This document shows positions 1 to 9,409 of a stretch of 64,000 nt of DNA, piece by piece. The stretch covers positions 57,018-121,017 of the forward strand of contig JBNAVJ010000007.1 of the NCBI GenBank assembly GCA_049700455.1. The letters run 5' to 3'. The first letter of the stretch is position 1; the number at the start of each line of letters is the position of its first letter. This DNA is from JBNAVJ01 sp049700455 (GTDB lineage Bacteria; Bacteroidota; Ignavibacteria; Tepidaquicellales; Tepidaquicellaceae). The translations under genes and the position numbers were made by a program. Below the pieces are notes generated by a model that saw nothing but the letters and a program-made list of their open reading frames with translations, ran no database searches and was not told where the DNA came from.

Positions 1-135
1 AAAACTACTCTGAAAAAAATTTTCTTGGTGCATGGAGAAGATGAAGCACAAACTGCTCTGGTAGAAAAACTAACCGGAAAAGGATTCAAAAACATTTACG
101 TTCCTTCGCGTGGCAATTCGTTTGAGCTTCCGTAA
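1..135 (+). CDS. MBL-fold metallohydrolase/RNase, C-terminal end (partial)
   Basis: The reading frame is open at the left edge and ends at TAA 133-135, giving the last 44 residues of a protein. The segment KKIFLVHGEDEAQ followed by a short helix and a strand ending in GNSFEL resembles the C-terminal RMMBL block of beta-CASP/YSH1-type metallo-beta-lactamase-fold RNases. In that family the 'F/Y-L-V-H-G-E' strand carries a zinc-site histidine. The catalytic N-terminus lies outside the window, so the substrate (RNA or other) cannot be judged. Its 3' end overlaps the convergent glgA by 40 bases. Confidence 0.7.
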   Translation, partial: KTTLKKIFLVHGEDEAQTALVEKLTGKGFKNIYVPSRGNSFELP

Positions 136-1598
136 AAATTATTTAAAACTAAAGAATATATTTCTTCATATTTTCTGGCAGACACATCCCACGAGAAGTT
201 CTCCTGCATACCATTTTTCATAAGAATTAACCAGACTTCTTTATCTTCAAAAAGCTCAATTACAAACAAGATTTTCTTCAACAATGATTCCGAACTATCT
301 CCAGTAAAAGAAAACCCGTTTGCTCTATTACCATACTCATCGTAATCTTTAACTGTATCCGCAAGGCCACCGGTCTTTCTAACTATAGGGAGAGTACCAT
401 ATTTCAAACTATACATCTGGTTCAAGCCACACGGCTCATATCTTGAAGGCATCAGAAAAATATCACTTCCAGCAGTAATCAAATGTGACAGTTTATCATT
501 AAATTCCAGATATACTCGAACTTTTTTACTATACTTTTTTTCTAAGTCTTTAAAAAAATCCTCATACCTTTTTTCTCCCTCACCAAGTACAACAAGCATA
601 ATATCATTTTGCATCAAGATATCAGCAATATCACGTAAATAGTCAAATCCTTTTTGCCAGACAAGTCTTGAAACTATACCTATAAGTGGTTTATCTAAGT
701 GTGCATTAAATCCTGAATGTAGTATCAGTTCATACTTGTTCAACTTTTTTTGCTCCACGTTTTCCAGTGTATATTTATAAGTTAAATATTTATCTTTAGC
801 AGGATTCCAAACCTCATCATCAATCCCATTCAAGATACCAAATAATTTATTGTGACGGTTCTGCAAAACACCTTCCATTCCACAGCCATATTCTGGAGTT
901 TGTATCTCACAGGCATAAGTAGGACTAACAGTTGTAATAACATCTGCCTCTGAAATACCTGCTTTCATAAAACTAAACAAACCATTAAATTCAAGCGAAC
1001 CACCAGGTATGAATTCAGCTTCCGCAAACCCTGCTTTTAGCAGACTCTCTTTGGGGAAATTCCCCTGGTAAGCAATATTATGGATTGTAAAAACTGTACG
1101 TATACTTGAGTAAAAGCTATCTGAATTAAACTTTTTTTTCAGTATTACTGGTACCAATCCTGTTTGCCAGTCATTACAATGGATTATGTCTGGTTTCCAG
1201 TTAATTGCCTTAAGGGCATATAGTGTTGCATACTGGAAAAAGATGTATCGTTCATCTTCATCGTTATCATCTGTATAAATTTTACTCCTATTATAATATC
1301 TTTCGTTTTTTATAAAATACACCTCTTCTCCAGCAGTATAAAGTTCGAAAGCTTCAAAAGAATTTCCTATATTTACACCACAGTTGCCCGGTAAATTAAC
1401 TTTTTTAATTCCAAAAGAATCCTTATCAATCAGATTGTAAAACGGAAGAAATACCTTAATCTGATGCCCCCTTTTTCCTAGGTGGATAGGTAGAGCCGCT
1501 GTAACATCAGCAAGCCCTCCTGCTTTTACATAAGGATAACATTCACTTGCAAGAAAAGCTATTTTCACTTTTTTATAACAAAAATACACAATTGTCAT
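96..1598 (-). CDS. glgA: Glycogen (starch) synthase, GT5 family
   Basis: Transfers glucose from ADP-glucose (or UDP-glucose) to the non-reducing end of alpha-1,4-glucan during glycogen synthesis in the cytosol. The N-terminal donor-binding loop KAGGLADV (near residue 25) and the C-terminal PSRYEPCGLNQ and KTGGLADTV segments are GT5 hallmarks, and about 500 residues is normal for the family. Family members usually begin at the strand read here as VKIAFLASEC, so a GTG at 1568 may be the real start; the ten residues before it look like an extension. Neither candidate has a clear ribosome binding site. No other glycogen gene lies beside it. It is divergent from the foldase gene at 1924. Confidence 0.93.
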   Translation of the reverse strand: MTIVYFCYKKVKIAFLASECYPYVKAGGLADVTAALPIHLGKRGHQIKVFLPFYNLIDKDSFGIKKVNLPGNCGVNIGNSFEAFELYTAGEEVYFIKNERYYNRSKIYTDDNDEDERYIFFQYATLYALKAINWKPDIIHCNDWQTGLVPVILKKKFNSDSFYSSIRTVFTIHNIAYQGNFPKESLLKAGFAEAEFIPGGSLEFNGLFSFMKAGISEADVITTVSPTYACEIQTPEYGCGMEGVLQNRHNKLFGILNGIDDEVWNPAKDKYLTYKYTLENVEQKKLNKYELILHSGFNAHLDKPLIGIVSRLVWQKGFDYLRDIADILMQNDIMLVVLGEGEKRYEDFFKDLEKKYSKKVRVYLEFNDKLSHLITAGSDIFLMPSRYEPCGLNQMYSLKYGTLPIVRKTGGLADTVKDYDEYGNRANGFSFTGDSSESLLKKILFVIELFEDKEVWLILMKNGMQENFSWDVSARKYEEIYSLVLNNFYGSSNELPREGT

Positions 1599-1923
1599 TT
1601 TAGATTATATACAAAAGGAACTTGTTATTATATCAACCGTTACCTTATAATAAAAAATGTAATTGTAGTAGTGAATTTTTCTTTTCTTTCTATAGCTTTA
1701 TTTCGCAGACTTTATAAAACTTGTCTAAAACTTCTTACTCTGTTTTGTTATTGCTCTGTACCTATGGCGTTTTCTTTTATTCTCTCCATTTGTAGTTAAC
1801 TATCCAATTTACGGTTATCTCTCCCAGGAGACAGACACATTATAGCTTTTTCTCAAGACATTGACTTGTTATTAATATTTGATTTTGCTAAAATTAAGCT
1901 TATCCTAAATTAAAACTAATGCT
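1599..1923. other. Divergent intergenic region between glgA and the foldase operon
   Basis: This is the longest gene-free stretch (325 bases). It is AT-rich and must carry the promoters of both divergent genes. A TTGACT at 1861-1866 ahead of the + strand foldase gene could be a -35 element, but I find no convincing partner at the usual spacing. No tRNA, strong hairpin or repeat was seen. Confidence 0.4.
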
Positions 1924-3696
1924 ATGATAAATAAAAATTTGTTTATAAAACCCCTGACTCTTATTCTTAGTGTAAGCTTAATTTCTATTATGTTGTTAAG
2001 TGGGTGTGGCAAAAATGGTTTTCTCGGTCTTGGAAAAAAGGTTGTAGCCGATGTAGCCGATGATAAAATTTACCTGAAAGAGTTCGAAGATTATTACCTG
2101 AAATATGTTTCTTACGACTCAGCTAAAAATGTACCTCTCGAAAACAGATTAAAAACTCTGGATGCGATGATTAACCTCAGACTCAAAGTTAAAGATGCAA
2201 TTGATAAGGGGTACTTGAATAATACCGACGTTCAAACAGACCTTGCTAATTTCAATAAGAATAATCTTCCTAATTTTATTATCAATAAGGAAGTTATAGA
2301 ACCAATTGTTAAAGATGTCTGGGAAAAGGGGAAATATGAATACAGAGCAAATATGATTTTCTTGATGCTCCCACAAACCCCAAGCCTTGAAGATTCTATC
2401 AAAGTTTATCAAAAAGCTGATACCATTATTAATCGCTTACAAAAAGGCGAAGATTTTGCAAAAATCTCTGATCTGTATAATGAAGATATGGGATTGAAAG
2501 CAAAACATGGCGACACATATTATTTTACTCTTCAAGCTGCATATTTACCTTTTGATGATCTTATTCTCGGAATGAAAGTGAAAGAAATTGCCAAACATCC
2601 CCTCCGTATACCAAACGGACTAATTATCGTCCAACTTACTGATAGAAAAAAACGTATTGGAGCTGTTAGAGTTTCACGAATTGCAATGGAGTTTAAACGA
2701 GATAGTCTTGGTAAGATTATTGATTCTGCAGGAGTTATAGAAAATGCAAGAAAAGTTTGGGAAAGAGCAAAGCAGGGAGAAGACTTCTCTGCCCTTGCTA
2801 AAGAATATTCTCAGGATGCATTTACTATGGGACGTGGTGGTGATATGGGCTGGCTGGACCCACGTAAATTGGGACCCCCTACTGATAGCACTATTTTAAC
2901 TCTTAAAGTAGGTGACGTTTCTGATCTGGTAGCTACTGCTAATAGAGTGGAATTCGTCAAGGTTTTAGGAATCAAGGATTATGAACCTTATGAAATACAA
3001 AAAAATGAAATTAAAAGACGTTTTACACGTGACCATCCAACTGTCAAAAGTGAAATTGAGAAATTTATGCAAAAGGTAAGAAACAGGTTTAATTTTGAGA
3101 TAGATAATTCAGTATTGACTACGGTATTAATAAGAATGGATACTACTAAGATGTTAAATGATATTAAAATGGATAGCGTCTTTGCCGGTCTGGATATGAA
3201 TATGGCTCTGGCTAATTATAAAGGGGGGACATTCAAGCTCTCCGAATTTATTGATTACCTTAAAATTGCTAAACAATATTCAATGACCATAGCTAACAGA
3301 GCAAATATTATTCCGATTTTAGAAGAAGCGGCACAGAACAATCTCTTACTTGCTCTCGCTGAAAAAGAAGGTATTGAAAAAGATCCAGATTATATTAGTT
3401 TATATAATGAAAATAAGTATGCTCTGCTAAGTCAGAAAATTGATATGGAAATTTCAAGTAAAGTAGTAATCAAGGATGAAGACCTTGAAGCCTATTATAA
3501 CAATAACATTGCTAACTATCAGGTAATAGAGAATGGTACACCCAGAACTAAATCATTAGAAGAGGTTCGAAGTGATGTTACAATGGCAGTGCAGAAACAA
3601 AAACGCGAGGCAGTTGAGAAAGAATACCTTGAGCAACTAAGACAAAAATACCCTGTAAAGGTTTATGAAGATGTTGTCATAAAAGCTTTTAACTAG
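1924..3696 (+). CDS. Lipoprotein peptidyl-prolyl isomerase, PpiC/SurA-like
   Basis: A 590-residue periplasmic lipoprotein foldase. The N-terminus has a basic start, a hydrophobic stretch and a lipobox LLSGC with the lipidated Cys at residue 28. After a SurA_N-like helical segment come two parvulin-related units. The better one, about residues 245-350, has the GEDFSALAKEYSQD and GRGGDMGWLDP blocks of PpiC-type isomerases; the first, near 130-240, is degenerate. A helical C-terminal region follows. Three bases separate it from the next foldase gene, so they are likely co-transcribed. It probably chaperones outer-membrane or secreted proteins; I infer the client class from the family only. Confidence 0.85.
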   Translation: MINKNLFIKPLTLILSVSLISIMLLSGCGKNGFLGLGKKVVADVADDKIYLKEFEDYYLKYVSYDSAKNVPLENRLKTLDAMINLRLKVKDAIDKGYLNNTDVQTDLANFNKNNLPNFIINKEVIEPIVKDVWEKGKYEYRANMIFLMLPQTPSLEDSIKVYQKADTIINRLQKGEDFAKISDLYNEDMGLKAKHGDTYYFTLQAAYLPFDDLILGMKVKEIAKHPLRIPNGLIIVQLTDRKKRIGAVRVSRIAMEFKRDSLGKIIDSAGVIENARKVWERAKQGEDFSALAKEYSQDAFTMGRGGDMGWLDPRKLGPPTDSTILTLKVGDVSDLVATANRVEFVKVLGIKDYEPYEIQKNEIKRRFTRDHPTVKSEIEKFMQKVRNRFNFEIDNSVLTTVLIRMDTTKMLNDIKMDSVFAGLDMNMALANYKGGTFKLSEFIDYLKIAKQYSMTIANRANIIPILEEAAQNNLLLALAEKEGIEKDPDYISLYNENKYALLSQKIDMEISSKVVIKDEDLEAYYNNNIANYQVIENGTPRTKSLEEVRSDVTMAVQKQKREAVEKEYLEQLRQKYPVKVYEDVVIKAFN

Positions 3697-3699
3697 TAG

Positions 3700-4983
3700 A
3701 TGAATTACTTAAAAAAACTTTGCTTAGCTTTTTTCTTGTTGTTGATATCCCTTCCCTCCTTCGCTCAGAAGGAGGGGGATAGAATACTGGCTATAGTGGG
3801 AAATGATATTATTCTTGAATCAGATTTACAATATCAATTGCAACTTTATGCCCGTCAGAATCAGCTCAATCAAATTACCCCGGTTATTGCTCAACAGATT
3901 TTTCAGCAGATGCTAATTGATAAAATTATTTATGCAAAAGCAGAACAGGATAGCATCACTGTTAAAGATGATGAAATTAATAAAGAATTAGAATACCGCA
4001 TAAAAAATCTAATTGACCAGGTTGGTTCAGAGCAAAGAGTACAGGAGATTTATGGAATGAGCATAGCTAAGATTAAGATGACATTAAGAGAGGATTTAAT
4101 CAAAAAATTGAAATCAGACAAACTTAAACGAAAAAAATTCCAGGGGGGAATTCACATTAGTGATATAGAAGTTAAAAAATTTTATGAAACTTACAGGGAC
4201 AGTATTCCTCCATCAACAGAAGAATTTGAACTTTCGCATATCTTCATAACTCAACAGGTTACTGAGCAGGAAAAGCTTGTTGCTAAAAATAAGATACTGC
4301 AAATATTGGATAGTATCAAAAATGGTGCTGACTTTTCAGAAATGGCACGTTTATATTCTGAGGATTCTGGTTCAGCAAAAAGTGGTGGCGATCTTGGCTG
4401 GAACAAAAAGGGTAATTTCGTAAAAGAGTTCGAAGAAACTGCGTTCTCTATGCAACCAGGTCAGGTTTCTGAACCTGTAGAAACAGTTTTTGGCTACCAT
4501 TTAATTAAGGTTAACGAAAAAAAAAGCAATGAAATAAAACTTCAACACATATTGATAACTTTTCCCCGTTTGCCTGAGTCTGATTTACAGACCATCTCAT
4601 TGTTAAAAGATGTTAAAAAACAAATAGAACTCAATCAAATCACCTTTGAAGAAGCCGCTAAGAAATATTCACAAGACCCTGAAACAAATCAAAAAGGTGG
4701 TTACATAGGATTTGTTCCCATTGAAAGACTTGATAGCAATGTAGTTGAAGCTCTAAAGAAAACCGCTATTGGTAGTATTACTGATCCATTAAGAGTCGGT
4801 AGCGAAAAGGACTATGGCTACGAAATCTTGAAACTTATCAGCATAAACCCTGCTCATAAACTTACACTGGAAAGTGATTATGAACGGATTAAAAAAATGG
4901 CTCTTATGTTTAAGGAAAACGAAGAAATGAATAAGTGGATTGAGGAACTGAAAAAATTTGTTTACGTTGATGTGAAGTTTTAG
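3700..4983 (+). CDS. surA: Periplasmic foldase SurA-like, two parvulin domains
   Basis: A 427-residue protein with a cleavable signal peptide (to about residue 22, ending SFAQ), a SurA N-terminal domain (about 25-160) and two parvulin domains. The first (about 175-277) shows ELSHIFI, GADFSEMARLYSED and SGGDLGWNKKG; the second (about 283-385) shows KLQHILI and YSQDPETNQKGGYIGF. This is the canonical SurA layout for chaperoning outer-membrane beta-barrel precursors across the periplasm. It follows the lipoprotein isomerase by 3 bases and precedes the VWA membrane protein by 6, which suggests one envelope-assembly operon. Confidence 0.88.
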   Translation: MNYLKKLCLAFFLLLISLPSFAQKEGDRILAIVGNDIILESDLQYQLQLYARQNQLNQITPVIAQQIFQQMLIDKIIYAKAEQDSITVKDDEINKELEYRIKNLIDQVGSEQRVQEIYGMSIAKIKMTLREDLIKKLKSDKLKRKKFQGGIHISDIEVKKFYETYRDSIPPSTEEFELSHIFITQQVTEQEKLVAKNKILQILDSIKNGADFSEMARLYSEDSGSAKSGGDLGWNKKGNFVKEFEETAFSMQPGQVSEPVETVFGYHLIKVNEKKSNEIKLQHILITFPRLPESDLQTISLLKDVKKQIELNQITFEEAAKKYSQDPETNQKGGYIGFVPIERLDSNVVEALKKTAIGSITDPLRVGSEKDYGYEILKLISINPAHKLTLESDYERIKKMALMFKENEEMNKWIEELKKFVYVDVKF

Positions 4984-4989
4984 AATTTA

Positions 4990-7056
4990 ATGACTAATTT
5001 AATCAGAACTGATGTAGGATTCCTTGCTTTTGTGTTATCTGTTTTAGCTGCTTTAGTTCTTACTTATTTCTACTATCGAAAGCAGTTATTACCAAGAAAA
5101 ACCCGTTTCTTTTTATCACTACTGAGATTTCTTACATTGTTTTTCCTTTTTTTATTGTTAACTACCCCTATTCTTACTTACATCTCATCAAGAACTCTGA
5201 AACCAATCAATATCTTGTTGCTTGATAATTCATTGAGTATGGAGCTGGGCAGACGTGATTCAATTGCCAGAGTACAAACTGAAAAGATTAAAAACCTTAG
5301 CAATCTGGATTTGCTCTTATTTTCACAGGGTATAAACTTTGTACCTCAAGGACAAATTCCAACCTCATATCCAGATTCAATTGTGAGAACTTCCACAAAT
5401 TTTTCTCAGACTCTTAATGATATTAAGAATCTTTACCCAGATAATACAATAGCTTCAGTAACTGTATTGAGCGATGGTAATTTTAATGAAGGAGAAAATA
5501 TTCTTTTGCAAGCCCAAATACTAAACTGCCCCTTTAACTACTTTCTTATAGGCGATACAGCAATTAAAAGAGATATAGCAATTGAAAAAATTGATTTCAA
5601 TAAAATTTCATACATTCATACCAGAACACCTATCAAAGTTACAATCTCAAATAGTCTGTACACAGGCAGTATTACAGTTAATTTGTTTGAAGAAAACGCT
5701 CTAATTGAAACACAAACCGTGACTATTACCGCACCAAATGAAGTAACTACAATCACATTTTATATTGAGGCAGGAGAACCAGGAATTAAAAAATATCGAA
5801 TTGGTCTTGAGCCGATTAATAATGAATTTACTACCTTAAATAATTATGAAGATTTTTATATAAAGTTCCTCGACAATCAATTTAAGATATTAGTAATTTC
5901 AGGAGCCCCTTCTCCAGATTATGCTTTTTTAAAATCAACACTCGAATCTATAGCGGAATTTAGAACCACCTTCAGAACATTAAAAACTGCAAGTGACTTT
6001 TATGAGGGCAATTTCCCTGATAACGAATTTTTTAATTGTTTGATATTAATAGATTTTCCCGATAAGAAGGTAGATGATAGAATTGTTATACAGCTCGCAA
6101 AATATATCCAAACTACTGAACCATCTATTTTCCTATTTTTTAGCGATAGAACTTCTGGAGAAAGACTGAAACAATTAACGGATATTATACCTTTAAGTAT
6201 TACAACGGTAAACGAATCTTATAAATCCAGCATATATGCATCTGATAATACAGGATTATCTTCTCAATTCAAACTTCTACCCCCTGTTTTTGTAAAACAT
6301 ATAGGAGTAAACATTTCAATTATTCCCAAATTATTTTCTACCCTTTCAAATATGCCTGTTTATTTTATATCTCAAAATACTCATATACCCTTTTCTATTT
6401 TCTCTGCAACTAATTTTTATCGATGGAGACTGAATGAATTATCACTTGATGGGGTATCCATATTCAGAAGTTTTCTTGCTTCTGAAATAACATCTCTCAT
6501 TGACCGAAAAAAAACCTTGCAATTGCTTCTTGAAACAGATAAAGCTGTTTATTCTCCTTATGATAAAATTAAAATTTCAATAAGGCTTAACAATCCTCTT
6601 ACAAGTACTGCAAATAAAGTAAATTTGTTTTTGAGAACATCAAGTGATAGTCTGCTGGGAGTCTTTAACCTTGAAAACTCCTCTTATGTTGAAACTCAGA
6701 TTAGAATAAAACATAAAGCTGAATATCAACTTTTTGCTCAATTACTGGCTGAAGATAATGTTATTGCAACTGATTTATGCCGATTCACAGTCGACCAGAA
6801 CTTGAAAGAATATAGAGATACTAAATCCATATCAGCAATTTTAAACACTCTTGCCACAAATACTAATGGGAAAAATCTTTCAAATTTGTCTGATAAAGAA
6901 ATAAAACAATTACTTATTCATTTTATTTCTCTGAAGGAACTTCAATTCCAATCACCTTCACAAATAATTCTTAATTTTAACCCCATTGTATTATTATGTC
7001 TGATTATATTTTTGTCTGTTGAATGGTTCCTCAGAAAAAAAAATAATCTCTTCTGA
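4990..7056 (+). CDS. Membrane protein with von Willebrand A-like domain
   Basis: A 688-residue protein with two N-terminal membrane segments (about residues 8-27 and 38-60) and one near the C-terminus (about 663-682) before a basic tail. Between them, LLLDNSLSM fits the MIDAS DxSxS motif of VWA domains and VLSDGNFNEGE resembles the later MIDAS acidic loop. Beyond it are Ig-like beta-rich segments and a region opening KILVISGAPSPDYAFL that resembles glutamine-amidotransferase-like folds found in related Bacteroidota membrane proteins. The function is unknown. Co-transcription with two foldases suggests a role in envelope assembly, which is inference. Confidence 0.65.
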   Translation: MTNLIRTDVGFLAFVLSVLAALVLTYFYYRKQLLPRKTRFFLSLLRFLTLFFLFLLLTTPILTYISSRTLKPINILLLDNSLSMELGRRDSIARVQTEKIKNLSNLDLLLFSQGINFVPQGQIPTSYPDSIVRTSTNFSQTLNDIKNLYPDNTIASVTVLSDGNFNEGENILLQAQILNCPFNYFLIGDTAIKRDIAIEKIDFNKISYIHTRTPIKVTISNSLYTGSITVNLFEENALIETQTVTITAPNEVTTITFYIEAGEPGIKKYRIGLEPINNEFTTLNNYEDFYIKFLDNQFKILVISGAPSPDYAFLKSTLESIAEFRTTFRTLKTASDFYEGNFPDNEFFNCLILIDFPDKKVDDRIVIQLAKYIQTTEPSIFLFFSDRTSGERLKQLTDIIPLSITTVNESYKSSIYASDNTGLSSQFKLLPPVFVKHIGVNISIIPKLFSTLSNMPVYFISQNTHIPFSIFSATNFYRWRLNELSLDGVSIFRSFLASEITSLIDRKKTLQLLLETDKAVYSPYDKIKISIRLNNPLTSTANKVNLFLRTSSDSLLGVFNLENSSYVETQIRIKHKAEYQLFAQLLAEDNVIATDLCRFTVDQNLKEYRDTKSISAILNTLATNTNGKNLSNLSDKEIKQLLIHFISLKELQFQSPSQIILNFNPIVLLCLIIFLSVEWFLRKKNNLF

Positions 7057-7106
7057 TTATATTACTTCACCTATATTCAATGAAAATTTTTTAGTATATT
7101 TATTAT

Positions 7107-8408
7107 ATGAGAAATTTTATATCCAACTTACTGATCTTAATAGCTTTACCTATAAGTGTATTATATTCTCAACAGAATTTTTGGGTAAAATTAAATTCTC
7201 CAACTTCTCAGCCCCTGAAAAAAGTTTTTTTTGTAGATTCATTATATGGCTGGTGTGTTGGTGATTCAGGAACTATTGTCCACACAACTAATGGAGGTCT
7301 CACATGGATACTTCAAAATTCAAAAGTTTATAGCTACTTAGCCGAAGTTTACTTTAAAGACAGAAACAATGGGTATGTATTCGGTTGGGAGTTTTCCTCC
7401 TTTTATGGAACTTACATACTAAAAACAACTAATGGTGGAAACACCTGGGATACTACAAGATACTGGCAAAATGATGTATATTTAAAAACCATTTATTTCC
7501 ACGATGCGCTTACAGGCTATATGGCTGGCTTCCCTGCCAATATTATGAAGACCACAGACGGCGGTAATACCTGGGTACAATGTCAGATAGATTCTGCACT
7601 GGTTTCAAATTTCCCGGTTAATAAAATTAGCTTTTATAACCGTCAGTTCGGAATAGCTTGTGGAGGAGTTATGGACATCGCCGGAGTGGTATGGATAACA
7701 ACCAATTATGGAGCAAGCTGGACACCACATATTCTTGCGCCCGAACCTCTCTATGGAATTATGTTTTTTGATTCCCTTAATATTCTTTGTGTAGGCGGAG
7801 ATTTTGAGTATGGACCAAGTTTCATCAGGACATCAAACGCTGGTGCAAACTGGTCATACCGAACACTTGGTATCATTGGACTTGCTACTGCTCTCTCCTT
7901 TCGAACAATGGCAGAAGGTTGGGTACCTCTGTATTCTGTATTGAAGTTTTTGAGGTCAACAGATTATGGTGTAAACTGGGATGAGATTGACTCTCCTGAT
8001 AACGTTAATGTTGCAGATGTATTTTTTGTAAACGATAGAGTGGGGTTTTTTGTTGGCGACAGTGGCGTTATTTATAAATTTAACCCACCTGTGGGCATTC
8101 ATAATAAAACTACTGAATTACCAGTATCATTTAACTTGAATCAGAACTTTCCAAACCCATTTAACTCCTCTACTACCTTATCTTATACTGTACCAGAGCC
8201 TGCATTAATAGAAATTAAGTTATACAATATCCTGGGACAGGAAATAATGACCGTAGTTTCAGGCGTAAAAAGATCGGGCAATTATTTTTATAACTTAAAC
8301 CTTGATTTTTTATCTTCTGGAATTTATATTTGTATTATGCAATATTCTTCTCTTACTTCTTCAAATCTTAAAGGGAAGAAAAGTATTAAGTTGACTATTA
8401 TTAAGTAA
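7107..8408 (+). CDS. T9SS-secreted protein with Asp-box/YCF48-like repeats
   Basis: A 433-residue exported protein: signal peptide to about residue 21 (VLYSQQ), then at least six repeats of the Asp-box type T-T-x-G-G-x-T-W (for example TTNGGLTW, TTNGGNTW, TTDGGNTW, TTNYGASW). These are typical of YCF48/sialidase-like beta-propellers. The C-terminus from about residue 345 is a type IX sorting domain (NQNFPNPFN, then YNILGQEI, then SSGIYI), so it should cross the outer membrane through the Por/T9SS machinery and be anchored or released. Repeat proteins of this sort are commonly adhesive or structural; no catalytic residues can be assigned. Confidence 0.82.
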   Translation: MRNFISNLLILIALPISVLYSQQNFWVKLNSPTSQPLKKVFFVDSLYGWCVGDSGTIVHTTNGGLTWILQNSKVYSYLAEVYFKDRNNGYVFGWEFSSFYGTYILKTTNGGNTWDTTRYWQNDVYLKTIYFHDALTGYMAGFPANIMKTTDGGNTWVQCQIDSALVSNFPVNKISFYNRQFGIACGGVMDIAGVVWITTNYGASWTPHILAPEPLYGIMFFDSLNILCVGGDFEYGPSFIRTSNAGANWSYRTLGIIGLATALSFRTMAEGWVPLYSVLKFLRSTDYGVNWDEIDSPDNVNVADVFFVNDRVGFFVGDSGVIYKFNPPVGIHNKTTELPVSFNLNQNFPNPFNSSTTLSYTVPEPALIEIKLYNILGQEIMTVVSGVKRSGNYFYNLNLDFLSSGIYICIMQYSSLTSSNLKGKKSIKLTIIK

Positions 8409-8428
8409 AGTAAACTAAAAAAATACTT

Positions 8429-9301
8429 ATGAACAAAATTATTTCTCTCTCCGTACTTGCTTTGCTTATGGTTTACACTACCATAATTAATGCACAGCAA
8501 AATCTACAGGTAACAACCCCTGAAAAAAAGAACAAAGCTTTTTTTGCCATTGACGTTAGTGGAGCATTTAGTTTACCCATTCTTGATCTTCGTGGTTCAG
8601 ATGACATTAAAAGCTTCTGGAATTTTCAGGATTATGGTGTTAAAACTGGATTTGGAACCAGCTTAAATTTTAAGTTCAGTGTTCTCACTTTAAAAATGTC
8701 ACAACTAAGAACTTATTTAACACTTGGATATTCACAGTATACTAATGATGATAACAGGGCTTTTATTATTACACGGTATAATTGGTGGAATACCAAAACT
8801 GTTGTGCCTCCGGGTTGGCCATACATTGGAGCACCAAATAGAGGATACTATATTCCTGCCGATACACTTGGACAGAGTTATATCAGACTTAATATGCCCT
8901 ACATTGCTGTTGGAGCCGAATTTGCAGTCTATACTGATAGGGCAAATAAATCTGCATTTAATTTTGGATTGGATTATAATATGACCATCATAGCTGGGCG
9001 AGTTTATAATACTATTGCTTTTAATGAAGAATTTAACACCTTCAGATCTGCTATAAGGTTTGGTATTGGTACCAATATATATTATACCTACAAATTTGAT
9101 GACATTTTTGGCTTCCATGTCGGTACCAGATTCACACTTCCAAATCTGTTAGGAAAGTCAGCTGAAATGAGTGATGGAGAAGGTTATATCTTTATAAATG
9201 ATAGGGACAATCCCGTCTTGAATCCTTTTCTTACCTCAAGCAGAACAATGGGTTCTCTGAGCTTTTTTGGTGGCATATCCCTGCATTTTGGGAAAAGATA
9301 A
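8429..9301 (+). CDS. Putative outer-membrane beta-barrel protein
   Basis: A 290-residue protein with a signal peptide (to about residue 22, IINAQ) and a body of alternating hydrophobic and polar strands with frequent Tyr, Phe and Gly, ending SFFGGISLHFGKR. A terminal aromatic-rich strand of this type is the usual barrel-closing signature of Bacteroidota outer-membrane proteins. No specific porin or transporter motif is visible. It follows the T9SS cargo gene by 20 bases and is the last gene before a strong terminator, so it probably ends the transcription unit that contains the foldases. Confidence 0.65.
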   Translation: MNKIISLSVLALLMVYTTIINAQQNLQVTTPEKKNKAFFAIDVSGAFSLPILDLRGSDDIKSFWNFQDYGVKTGFGTSLNFKFSVLTLKMSQLRTYLTLGYSQYTNDDNRAFIITRYNWWNTKTVVPPGWPYIGAPNRGYYIPADTLGQSYIRLNMPYIAVGAEFAVYTDRANKSAFNFGLDYNMTIIAGRVYNTIAFNEEFNTFRSAIRFGIGTNIYYTYKFDDIFGFHVGTRFTLPNLLGKSAEMSDGEGYIFINDRDNPVLNPFLTSSRTMGSLSFFGGISLHFGKR

Positions 9302-9328
9302 TTTAACATAAATTATTTATTGCATAGA

Positions 9329-9366
9329 ACACTCAAGGAGAAGTTATTCTCCTTGAGTGTTTTTTT
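9329..9366 (+). terminator. Rho-independent terminator
   Basis: A perfect 14-bp stem (arms 9329-9342 and 9347-9360) with a 4-base loop is followed directly by six T residues. It closes the envelope operon that ends with the barrel gene at 9301, and it shows that the next gene cannot start upstream of about 9370. Confidence 0.92.
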
Positions 9367-9409
9367 AGAACTATCTGACAGCATTATATGTTATTACAAT
9401 TATTACAAA

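Noticed and set aside
1861..1895. Possible promoter for the foldase operon starting at TTGACT
   Set aside because: No partner element at accepted spacing, so not listed as a promoter.
7019..7264. 81-codon frame spanning the VWA gene end and T9SS cargo gene start
   Set aside because: It overlaps two well-supported genes in another frame and has no domain.
8732..9118. 128-codon antisense frame inside the outer-membrane barrel gene
   Set aside because: Antisense to a convincing secreted protein; no motif or ribosome site. Shadow frames of this length are expected in AT-rich genes.
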